NCBI GenBank assembly: GCA_934590135.1
Contig: CAKTOT010000018.1
Coordinates: 1-29,774, forward strand
Source: an uncultured Muribaculaceae bacterium
Lineage (GTDB): Bacteria; Bacteroidota; Bacteroidia; Bacteroidales; Muribaculaceae
Length of the DNA stretch: 29,774 nt
Direction: 5' to 3'
Made by a program: the position numbers and the translations under genes. This document shows positions 7,626-14,071 of this stretch, one piece after another; positions within the stretch are counted from its first letter, which is position 1; the number at the start of each line of letters is the position of its first letter. The notes under the pieces are model-generated. The model searched no databases, had not been told where the DNA came from, and saw only the letters and a program-made list of their open reading frames with translations.

Positions 7626-7726
7626 GTGTTGCTTATGACTTTACTGTGTGTGCTGTCCGAAAAAAACGATATTTTACCAAACGTAAGTTCCCGGGACGTG
7701 AGTTCGGAGTAAATGCTCGGTGTTGC

Positions 7727-8896
7727 CTATCGGGGCAGTCCGGCGTAAAAGTCGAGTAGCGCCTGTCGCACTTGCGATGCCGACCAGTAGCGCAGAACGT
7801 GGTCGCGGCATCGGGCGGCCATGCGTGTGCGTACGTCTTTGTCGCGCAATGTGTCCATAGCGGCGGCGAGGGCCTCGGCGTCACCGGGGGCGACAATGGT
7901 GCCGTTGTAGTGATTTTCGATGATTTCGCGCGAGCCGTTGATATCCGTCACCACTGACGGCAACCCCATCGCTCCGGCTTCCAAGACGACATTTGGGAAG
8001 CCTTCGCGGTGCGAGGGAAATACAAAAGCGTCGGCTCCCACGAGGTATGGGCGTACGTCCGTCTGCTCACCGAAGGCGCGTATGCCGGGATGAGTGGCTA
8101 TGGTGTTGCGAGTGTCGTTGTCCAGTGGGTCGAGGTCTTCCTCGGTGCGTCCCACCAGCCATAGGCGCGTGCTGCTGTCCTTGGCGTAGACTTCCGCAAA
8201 TGCTTGTACCAATTCGGCTATGCCCTTGTCGGCTACGAGGCGTCCCACAAAGACGTATATCGTCGTTGCTTCCGGGTCGCCTCGGCGCAATGCCTCGGCG
8301 GCTTGCCGGACGTCCGAGTCTTCGGGGTTGTAGTACTCGGGATTGATACCGCGTACGTTGCCGTGTCCCAAAATGACCATAGTGCGGCGCGTGATGCCGC
8401 CGCGTACCATATCGTCGCGTACGCCGCGCCCCTCGGGGTTGATGACTGTGGCGCAGCTGCACAGCAGGCGGTCCATGACTTTGAGTATCACGCGCTTGAT
8501 GCCGTGGGAAGTGGGCCATATAAGCCCGGTGAAGGTGTGCATACGGTTGGGCACGCCGGCGAGGCGCGCGGCGAGCATACATATCAGACCGGCCTTGGGT
8601 GTCATTGAGTGTACCAGCCAAGGTCTCTCGCGGCGCATAAGTCGGTACATAAGCCAGAGCGAGCGCAGGTCGCTCAGCGGGGCGATATGTCGCTGCATGG
8701 GCACGCCGATGGTGCGCACGCCCGGGTATTGCGACATGCGTTCCAATGCGTCATCGGGGTTGGAGACGGCCACGATTTCGTATTTGTCGATGAGGTACGG
8801 CAGCATCGGCGCGCAGAAAGATTCCAGCGAACTGCCGATGGTTGAGGCGCGTATGATTTTTGGCTTCGAGCCTTCCGGGGCTTTGGGACGTTTCAT
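7727..8896 (-). CDS. Family 4-like glycosyltransferase
   Basis: 389 aa GT-B fold glycosyltransferase. The N-terminal acceptor half is ~12-190 (STIGSSLESFCAPMLPYL, HSMTPKAGLICMLAARLAG). The C-terminal nucleotide-sugar half has VFVGRLVADKGIAELVQAF and the donor-binding EX7E motif in HREGFPNVVLEAGAMGLP, followed by NGSREII. It adds a sugar to a lipid-linked glycan at the cytoplasmic face; the sugar is unknown. The ATG at 8896 is chosen because the promoter's -7 box is at 8968-8975; an in-frame ATG at 8998 lies upstream of the predicted transcript. It is convergent with the sugar-phosphate transferase (101 bases between stops). It is separately promoted, directly after the tRNA-Met terminator. 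Confidence 0.88.
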   Translation of the reverse strand: MKRPKAPEGSKPKIIRASTIGSSLESFCAPMLPYLIDKYEIVAVSNPDDALERMSQYPGVRTIGVPMQRHIAPLSDLRSLWLMYRLMRRERPWLVHSMTPKAGLICMLAARLAGVPNRMHTFTGLIWPTSHGIKRVILKVMDRLLCSCATVINPEGRGVRDDMVRGGITRRTMVILGHGNVRGINPEYYNPEDSDVRQAAEALRRGDPEATTIYVFVGRLVADKGIAELVQAFAEVYAKDSSTRLWLVGRTEEDLDPLDNDTRNTIATHPGIRAFGEQTDVRPYLVGADAFVFPSHREGFPNVVLEAGAMGLPSVVTDINGSREIIENHYNGTIVAPGDAEALAAAMDTLRDKDVRTRMAARCRDHVLRYWSASQVRQALLDFYAGLPR

Positions 8897-8967
8897 AATT
8901 GCATGAATTTTGTCGTGCTTGACGGCACTCCGAGTATTTCGAGGACTATGGGGTGTCGTGGTCGATG

Positions 8968-8999
8968 CAAAGATAGCGCTTTCGGGCGGCATATACAAA
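8968..8999 (-). promoter_or_regulatory. Promoter of the minus-strand glycosyltransferase
   Basis: On the minus strand: -33 TTTG (8999-8996), 20-base spacer, -7 TATCTTTG (8975-8968). The leader is about 66 bases. The -33 box is formed by the end of the U tract of the tRNA-Met terminator. Confidence 0.85.
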
Positions 9000-9032
9000 A
9001 AAAGACAGGGAAGCCGTAATTGGCCTCCCTGT
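8997..9032 (-). terminator. Intrinsic terminator of tRNA-Met
   Basis: On the minus strand, 9032-9022 pairs with 9015-9005 (11 bp with one mismatch, 6-base loop). After one C (9004), seven T residues follow (9003-8997). It begins 10 bases after the tRNA 3' end. Confidence 0.9.
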
Positions 9033-9041
9033 TTGGTGCTG

Positions 9042-9115
9042 TAGCGGGACCGAGAATTGAACTCGGGACCTCCGGGTTATGAATCCGACGCTCTAACCAG
9101 CTGAGCTATCCCGCC
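9042..9115 (-). tRNA. trnM: tRNA-Met (anticodon CAT)
   Basis: A 74-nt cloverleaf on the minus strand. Acceptor stem is GGCGGGA/TCCCGCT (7 bp, G-U at the end), D stem GCTC/GAGC, anticodon loop TTCATAA, T arm CCGAG-TTCAATT-CTCGG, discriminator A. CCA is not encoded. The first pair is G-U rather than the unpaired C-A of initiator tRNA, so this is an elongator type. The last anticodon-stem pair is an A-C mismatch. CAT also occurs in tRNA-Ile2 (lysidine-modified), which cannot be fully excluded by eye. Confidence 0.9.
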
Positions 9116-9127
9116 GTTTTGCGAGTG

Positions 9128-9159
9128 CAAAGTTAAGCACTTTTTTCGGTCCGGCCAAA
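9128..9159 (-). promoter_or_regulatory. Promoter of tRNA-Met
   Basis: On the minus strand: -33 TTTG (9159-9156), 20-base spacer, -7 TAACTTTG (9135-9128). Transcription would start about 7-10 bases before the tRNA 5' end at 9115. Confidence 0.88.
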
Positions 9160-9180
9160 TATTTCGCAAGTTTTTTTGTT

Positions 9181-9212
9181 TTTGCTGCATTGTGCAAAAA
9201 TTCGTACCTTTG
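9181..9212 (+). promoter_or_regulatory. Promoter giving a leaderless transcript
   Basis: -33 TTTG (9181-9184), 20-base spacer, -7 TACCTTTG (9205-9212). The downstream ATG is at 9219, 6 bases after the box, so the mRNA would begin at or within a few bases of the start codon. Confidence 0.85.
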
Positions 9213-9218
9213 CACTTT

Positions 9219-10391
9219 ATGGCAACCAAGAGCAAGAAAGTACTGTTTATCACCGGGCCGCTTAACGGCGGTGGGGCCGAGCGGGTTCTCGTGGACGTAC
9301 TGCGCCACTGGGATCGCGAGCGTGCCGATGTGGACCTGATGCAGGTCGTAGGCGGCGGCATTCTTGACGCTCAAGTGCCGAAATGGGTAGGGCGTCTGAG
9401 AGCCTGGCCGGGATATTGCCGAGGTTTTTCGCTGGCGTATAATCTGAGCCGCAGTCTGCACTTGCATGGGCCTTTGCGGCATCGTCTGCGCCGAGCCTGT
9501 GGAGGCAGCCTTGACGGCTATGACGCCGTGGTCAGTTTTCTCGAAGGACTGCCGCTGTTGTGCCATGCCCTGGTGGCGCCTCGTAAGGCCGTCAATGTCT
9601 CGTGGGTGCACTCGGATATCTACACCGCGCCTTACGAGCGCGCGCAATTCGGGAGCGAAGAACGCGAGTGCCGAGCTTATGCGGCTATGGATGCCGTGGT
9701 GGGCGTCAGTGACGGTGTAGTCGATGCCTTCCGCCGTCGTTTCCCCACGCTTAAGTCGCTTAAATTATGCACGATATACAATCCCGTGGATGCCGAGGCG
9801 ATATGTGCGCAGGCGGCCGCCGCTCCTTTGGACTTGGACGGCGGACATCGTGACGGGATCTTTGACATCGTCGCTGTGGGACGCCTCACCGACCAAAAGC
9901 GTTTCGACCGCCTTGTGCGCCTTGCCCGCGCCTTGCCCGGGCGTATTTCGCGTCCGTTTCATATCACCATTATCGGCGACGGCGAGTTGCGAGACGATTT
10001 GCAGCGGCAGATAGACGCCGCCGGCGTGGGTGAGAGCGTCACCCTTGCCGGATATGCGGCCAATCCTTACGGGCGTATGGCCGATGCCGACTTGCTGGTT
10101 TCGTGCTCCAATAGCGAGAGTTTTTCGTTGGTGGTGGCCGAAGCCATGGTTTTGGGCGTTCCGGTACTGGCCACGCGTACGGCAGGGCCTTCCGAGCTGA
10201 TAGGCGAGGGAGCTAATCCCCGAGGCATGCTCTGCGGACATACGGACGAGGACATCCTTGCCGGAGTACTTGCGGTGATGGACGACTATGACGCCGCTCG
10301 CCGCCGAGCCGATGAGGCTCACCGCTATGCCCTGGCGACATTCGCGCCCGCGACCATCCTTTCACGCATTTACAATCTTCTCGAAATCTGA
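9219..10391 (+). CDS. Family 4-like glycosyltransferase, first gene of a plus-strand operon
   Basis: 390 aa GT-B glycosyltransferase. Glycine-rich entry loop LNGGGAERVLVDVL (residues ~14-27), central HSDIYTAP, donor-binding half starting VAVGRLTDQKRFDRLVRLA, and the EX7E-type motif SNSESFSLVVAEAMVLGVP. It transfers a sugar from a nucleotide donor to a lipid-linked glycan at the cytoplasmic membrane. The ATG at 9219 is chosen because an in-frame ATG nine codons upstream (9192) lies between the -33 and -7 boxes and cannot be transcribed from this promoter. The EpsG-type polymerase starts 4 bases after its stop, so the two are almost certainly co-transcribed. Sugar and linkage are unknown. Confidence 0.9.
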   Translation: MATKSKKVLFITGPLNGGGAERVLVDVLRHWDRERADVDLMQVVGGGILDAQVPKWVGRLRAWPGYCRGFSLAYNLSRSLHLHGPLRHRLRRACGGSLDGYDAVVSFLEGLPLLCHALVAPRKAVNVSWVHSDIYTAPYERAQFGSEERECRAYAAMDAVVGVSDGVVDAFRRRFPTLKSLKLCTIYNPVDAEAICAQAAAAPLDLDGGHRDGIFDIVAVGRLTDQKRFDRLVRLARALPGRISRPFHITIIGDGELRDDLQRQIDAAGVGESVTLAGYAANPYGRMADADLLVSCSNSESFSLVVAEAMVLGVPVLATRTAGPSELIGEGANPRGMLCGHTDEDILAGVLAVMDDYDAARRRADEAHRYALATFAPATILSRIYNLLEI

Positions 10392-10394
10392 GAT

Positions 10395-11483
10395 ATGGAC
10401 CATACGCTATTGTTTGCATATCACGACCATATAGCGATGATGCGACTGGTACTCAGCATTATCGGCTGGATATTCGTGGTTGTAGCCATCTCGCGTAAGC
10501 ATTATGTCAATGCCCCGATATTTTGCGGAATATTAATGCTTGCGTATGCGATAGCGTGTGCAAACATTCCGTTGGATATGAACGCGTGGTGGGAAGACCA
10601 CGTGGTGTATACGTACACGTATTTGGGGCATGGCGAGCGGTATGCCAATGACCCGTTTTTCACGTTTTTCACCAATATGGTGCGAGCCACGGGATTGCCG
10701 GTGGGTTGGTATTTCGGGCTGATAGCGGCGTGGTATGTAGGCGCTTACTGGCTGGCCTGCCGCATTATGACACGAGGGCGGGCGCAGGCGACGCTGCTTG
10801 TAATGATAATGTGTAGCTCGTTTTTTATGGCTTATGGTGTGAACACCCTTCGTGCCGGTTTGGCTATTTCGACGGCCGTACTTGCGATAGCGGTGTACTC
10901 GCGCAGCCGTATTTGGGCGGGAGTTTTGGCGCTGATAGCCATCAATATCCACTTCTCGGTGGCATTGACCGTATGTGCCTTCGGCCTGGCTTTTGTCATC
11001 AAGAATCCCAAATGGTGTTTGGCGTTGTGGTGCCTGTGTCTGTTGTTGTCCTTCGGTATGGGCAGTGCCGTGCAGGATATGCTCGCCGATTTGGTGACGG
11101 ATGAGCGCGCCAAGTACCTTGAGACGCAGATTTCGAAGCAGGCAGGGTTTAATTCGGTTGGTGTCGCCTTGCTTAAGAAGGGCTTCCGCTGGGATTTTGT
11201 GGCGTACTCGCTGCTGCCCATAGTGGTGGGGTGGTATTATATATATGTCAAGAAGTTCAAGGACGGGATGTATAAGCACCTGTACTGCACATATATCATT
11301 GCCAACGCCGTATGGCTGTTGGTGATAGGCGCGTTCTTTACGGACCGCTTTGCCTACCTGTCATGGTGTCTGATTCCGATACTGCTGATGCTGCCGCTGT
11401 GCCGAGCACGATTGTTCGCAAACCAAAATGTCGCGGTGGCCGCCACGCTTGCCATGGCAATATTGATTGCATATTTCATATAG
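10395..11483 (+). CDS. EpsG-type polysaccharide polymerase (Wzy-like)
   Basis: 362 aa integral membrane protein with about ten hydrophobic segments spread over the whole length (for example ~18-34, 41-56, 103-119, 131-148, 155-171, 182-203, 208-224). The pattern of family EpsG (PF14897) is visible: a polar stretch MNAWWEDHVVYTYTYLGHGERYANDPFFTFFTNM, then MAYGVNTLRAGLAIS, INIHFSVAL and a C-terminal FFTDRFAYLSW. These proteins polymerise lipid-linked repeat units of exopolysaccharide or O-antigen on the periplasmic side. It lies between two glycosyltransferases; the spacing of 3 bases to the upstream gene and 63 to the downstream gene indicates one operon. A shorter form starting at Met15 or Met16 is possible. 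Confidence 0.82.
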   Translation: MDHTLLFAYHDHIAMMRLVLSIIGWIFVVVAISRKHYVNAPIFCGILMLAYAIACANIPLDMNAWWEDHVVYTYTYLGHGERYANDPFFTFFTNMVRATGLPVGWYFGLIAAWYVGAYWLACRIMTRGRAQATLLVMIMCSSFFMAYGVNTLRAGLAISTAVLAIAVYSRSRIWAGVLALIAINIHFSVALTVCAFGLAFVIKNPKWCLALWCLCLLLSFGMGSAVQDMLADLVTDERAKYLETQISKQAGFNSVGVALLKKGFRWDFVAYSLLPIVVGWYYIYVKKFKDGMYKHLYCTYIIANAVWLLVIGAFFTDRFAYLSWCLIPILLMLPLCRARLFANQNVAVAATLAMAILIAYFI

Positions 11484-11546
11484 TATCAGCGATTCCATTG
11501 ATAAAACAATAAATAAAGACCATCGAAACACATCAAGTTTTAAGTT

Positions 11547-12656
11547 ATGATAAAAGTCGCAATACTGCTTTCGAGGTTTGAGTTGTCCGGAGTGACGACA
11601 AATACCATAGATTTGTTTGAGGGTCTTCGATTATGCGAAGATGTCCATCCTACATTGATTGTGGGTGTGCCGGAAAATATAGGTAGCAACAGGTTTTATG
11701 ACAAGTATTCAGCAGACAAGGACGTCCGTTTTTTTAAGTGTCGCACCGATTCGCCCTTTCAGATGATGAAGACGACGATAAGAGTCATGAAGCTCTTGAT
11801 ACAAGGACATTATGATTTGGTGCATTGCGAGTCTGCATATTACACATTTATTCCATGGCTGTGCGGCAAGAAGTTTTTGTCGACAATGCATATTACAGAT
11901 ATTTACCCGAAGTTGTATTTCAAGCGAGGTAGTCATTGCATCTCGATAAGCAAGGAAACTACCCGGTGGGCGATTGACGTATGCCACTTCCGACCGGAGC
12001 AGGTTACGATGGTTACGCATGGAGTTTCGACACGTTTTGCACGTCCGCTTAGTCCGGGCGAGTGTGAGGACGTAATGCACAAGTATGGTATTCCTCGGAC
12101 AAAGGTGTATATCGGCTTGGTCGGATCCATCGAGCCGCGCAAAGGTCATGATGTGCTGCTGAAGGCGATAGCCGGGTTGCCGGGCGAAATGCGGCAGCAA
12201 ATACATACACTGATTGTCGGAAGTGACAAGAATGAAGACCAAAAGTCGCAACGTTGGCTTGATGAACTTGTAAAGGACATGGGATTAGGCGATAGCATTA
12301 CTCAAATAAAGTACTGCGACCCGTATCCGCTATACAAGATTATGGATATACTTGTGCTTCCATCGCGACAGGAAGGTTTTCCGCTAACAGCCGTTGAAGG
12401 AATGATGAGTGGCACTTGCGTAGTGCGAAGCAACTGCGAGGGCGCTGACCTACAAATAACCGACGGAGTAGACGGCCGCTTATTCCAAGTGGATGATGTC
12501 GAGGGGTTGAGGAGCATACTTGCCGAGCTGATAAGCAATGCAGAGTGCCGGCAGAAGTTGGCCCGTGCGGGGCAGGACAAGGCGCTGCGAGAGTTCTCCA
12601 CCGAGCGTATGGCCAAGGATGTATGCGCCGTGTACAAGCGGTTGCTGTCAAAGTAA
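11547..12656 (+). CDS. Family 4 glycosyltransferase
   Basis: 369 aa. The N-terminal part has LLSRFELSGVTTNTIDLFEG and HCESAYYTFIPWL; the junction has CISISKETTRWAI. The C-terminal GT4 core has IGLVGSIEPRKGHDVLLKAI with the donor phosphate-binding Arg-Lys, then PSRQEGFPLTAVEGMMSGT with the EX7E-type glutamates, and the trailing ENA-type helix (EFSTERMAKDVCAVYKRLL). It should extend a lipid-linked oligosaccharide in the cytoplasm. It is the third gene of the plus-strand operon after the polymerase. The A-rich bases before the ATG (AAGTTTTAAGTT) are typical of translation starts in this phylum. Its base composition is somewhat more A+T-rich than its upstream neighbours, which may reflect separate acquisition. 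Confidence 0.9.
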   Translation: MIKVAILLSRFELSGVTTNTIDLFEGLRLCEDVHPTLIVGVPENIGSNRFYDKYSADKDVRFFKCRTDSPFQMMKTTIRVMKLLIQGHYDLVHCESAYYTFIPWLCGKKFLSTMHITDIYPKLYFKRGSHCISISKETTRWAIDVCHFRPEQVTMVTHGVSTRFARPLSPGECEDVMHKYGIPRTKVYIGLVGSIEPRKGHDVLLKAIAGLPGEMRQQIHTLIVGSDKNEDQKSQRWLDELVKDMGLGDSITQIKYCDPYPLYKIMDILVLPSRQEGFPLTAVEGMMSGTCVVRSNCEGADLQITDGVDGRLFQVDDVEGLRSILAELISNAECRQKLARAGQDKALREFSTERMAKDVCAVYKRLLSK

Positions 12657-12676
12657 GTGCCTTCCCATAAGGATTC

Positions 12677-12691
12677 TTTTTTTGGGGGGGG
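12677..12691. repeat. T7G8 homopolymer junction
   Basis: Seven T followed by eight G, 20 bases after the glycosyltransferase stop. It is similar to the tracts at 13621-13635 and 13731-13747. Confidence 0.95.
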
Positions 12692-12827
12692 ATCAGTCGA
12701 GGTCTCCGGCAGGCTGCGCGGAGTACACGAGTTCGGGTTGTGCGGATGCCGCAACTTTTACTGCGGCGGTTGTTTCTGTCGTATCTGCCGACTTTTGCAT
12801 TTTGAGTTTTGGACTTTCGAATTTGGG

Positions 12828-13616
12828 TTATTTGATTTCGGTGAAAGGGGTGTCTTTGTGTAACATCCCGAGTTTGACGGGCGGTATGGATATGGAGTGG
12901 TTTTTTTGGTCCAATGTGCGCGATATTCGCTGGATTGGATAAGATTGGTGCAAGTGGTTACTGTTATGGCTTCGGCACGCGCGATAGCCTCCTATACATA
13001 GTATGATAAGTATAGCCGTACCGAAGCTTTTGTACCAAGGGGTGAGTGTAGTATGTCCGTACTCGTAATTTTTTTCACGGTCAAACAGGTGGAAATCCCA
13101 CTTGCTTGCCTTACGCGATTTGGCTTCCTTTTGGGCCGCTTCCTTTTTCTTGGCAGCTTCTTCCTTTTCGGCGGCTTCCTTTTGGTCAACGGATGTGTAG
13201 TCGCTGAAAAAGGTGTCTTTGTCTACATACGGTTGGCGCAGTTTGGGTATAAGGTTGATTATAATGTTTCGCCAGCAGAATGTCAGGACAATTTCGCGAA
13301 GTACCGGTTGCTTGATTTTGCGGTCGGCATCCCGCGACATAGATTCGGGCGAAATCTCTTTTGCACAAATGCAGTAAATTATGCCGGCGTAATCGGTGTA
13401 GTTGTGTAGGCATACATCTCGTGTTAAATCGGTTTCTGTCAGATTTTTAAGATATAGTGTGCCGTCCGGGTTTGTTTCCAAATCCTGCCACGAAAACGGA
13501 GCGAGGCCTTTGCGACGATCGTGGTATTCCTGTATTATGCCGAACAACTTGATGATTTTGCCGGTAAGTTCTTCTTCCGGGAGTTCGGACAGCTGTTTAA
13601 GATCTTGAAAATCCAT
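12828..13616 (-). CDS. Unrecognised single-pass membrane protein with a kinase-like segment
   Basis: 262 aa, family not recognised. Residues 1-140 are a mixed helical domain. Residues ~20-60 (LFGIIQEYHDRRKG, a Trp-Gln-Asp-Leu, NPDGTLYLKNLT) resemble helix E, the catalytic loop and beta 7-8 of a protein kinase without the HRD and DFG residues; ~72-88 (NYTDYAGIIYCICAKE) resembles the SDIYSLG helix. This is a hunch, not an assignment. Residues 145-169 are Lys/Glu/Ala-rich and probably helical or coiled; ~199-211 (GTAILIILCIGG) is one membrane segment; ~50 residues follow. There is no signal peptide, so the N-terminal domain is probably cytoplasmic. The gene is A+T-richer than its neighbours, stands alone on the minus strand between two plus-strand operons, and has T/G tracts on both sides. 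The A-rich leader directly before the ATG supports the start. Confidence 0.75.
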   Translation of the reverse strand: MDFQDLKQLSELPEEELTGKIIKLFGIIQEYHDRRKGLAPFSWQDLETNPDGTLYLKNLTETDLTRDVCLHNYTDYAGIIYCICAKEISPESMSRDADRKIKQPVLREIVLTFCWRNIIINLIPKLRQPYVDKDTFFSDYTSVDQKEAAEKEEAAKKKEAAQKEAKSRKASKWDFHLFDREKNYEYGHTTLTPWYKSFGTAILIILCIGGYRACRSHNSNHLHQSYPIQRISRTLDQKNHSISIPPVKLGMLHKDTPFTEIK

Positions 13617-13730
13617 AGTGTTTTTTTCTTGGGGGTTGAGTTAATAGTTTATTTGATCTCGTATGGCGCGATTTGTTTTTTTCTGCCGCTAAGTTATAAA
13701 AATTAGTTGAGAGCCAAAGTAGTGATGAGG

Positions 13731-13747
13731 TTTTTTTTGGGGGGGGG
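13731..13747. repeat. T8G9 homopolymer junction
   Basis: Eight T followed by nine G, upstream of the minus-strand membrane-protein gene. The related tract TTTTTTTCTTGGGGG (13621-13635) directly precedes that gene's start. Confidence 0.95.
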
Positions 13748-13948
13748 TGGTGGATTTTTTTGCGGTGGACGAAAATATGGGAATGGGGCGCTTCGGTGGC
13801 AATATGTTTGGATGAGTGAGCGAACGGCGGCACGGGTGGCGAAAAGTGTCGTATCAAGCTGACAGAATGGTTTTTGCATCGGGCGCGGTGATGGATAAAG
13901 ACCCGAAAAAAAGTGTGTCGGAGTGTCGATTGCGTGATGCAAAAGTGT

Positions 13949-13956
13949 TATCTTTG
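13949..13956 (+). promoter_or_regulatory. Probable -7 box of the iorA operon
   Basis: TATCTTTG followed by CC fits TAnnTTTG. The -33 region at the usual 20-base distance reads GTCG and is weak, so an activator may be needed. The in-frame ATG at 13913 is upstream of this promoter, supporting the ATG at 14072. Confidence 0.6.
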
Positions 13957-13961
13957 CCGTA

Positions 13962-14071
13962 GATGCCGATGGGGCGAAAGTCCCCGTCCGGGCTGCGATA
14001 TCGCAGCGGCCTTACGAAGCCATCAAACACAGAGAAACAGAAACCACAACATAAAAAACACTATTAACCTT
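13962..14071 (+). promoter_or_regulatory. Structured leader of iorA
   Basis: Hairpin 1 pairs 13968-13974 with 13982-13988 (7 bp, one G-U, 7-nt loop). Hairpin 2 is a 16-base perfect palindrome (13992-14007). An A-rich single-stranded stretch of about 50 bases then leads to the ATG. It does not match a riboswitch class I know. Control of the aromatic fermentation operon by structure is possible. Confidence 0.45.

Larger units (their letters stand above)
13617..14071. other. Gap between the membrane-protein gene and iorA
   Basis: 455 bases with no gene recognised. It contains two T/G homopolymer junctions (13621-13635 and 13731-13747), a -7 promoter box (13949-13956) for iorA, and a ~110-nt iorA leader with two strong hairpins. 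I could not identify a clear promoter for the minus-strand gene: the best candidate, TACTTTG (13721-13715 on the minus strand), is one base short of consensus. Confidence 0.75.

Noticed and set aside
8897..8998. 34-residue N-terminal extension of the minus-strand glycosyltransferase
   Set aside because: It covers the promoter itself (-7 box at 8968-8975) and is not family-like.
9192..9218. Upstream ATG for the plus-strand glycosyltransferase
   Set aside because: It lies between the -33 and -7 boxes of the promoter, so it would not be in the transcript.
9077..9361. Reading frame ending in an IAQLVRASDS-type sequence
   Set aside because: This is the well-known spurious translation of a tRNA gene; the tRNA-Met at 9042-9115 explains it.
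12657..12863. Short Cys-rich reading frame after the glycosyltransferase (68 codons)
   Set aside because: It runs through the T7G8 tract, has a biased Phe/Cys/Gly composition typical of random G/T-rich DNA, lacks promoter or family features, and ends within the 3' end of the opposite-strand gene.
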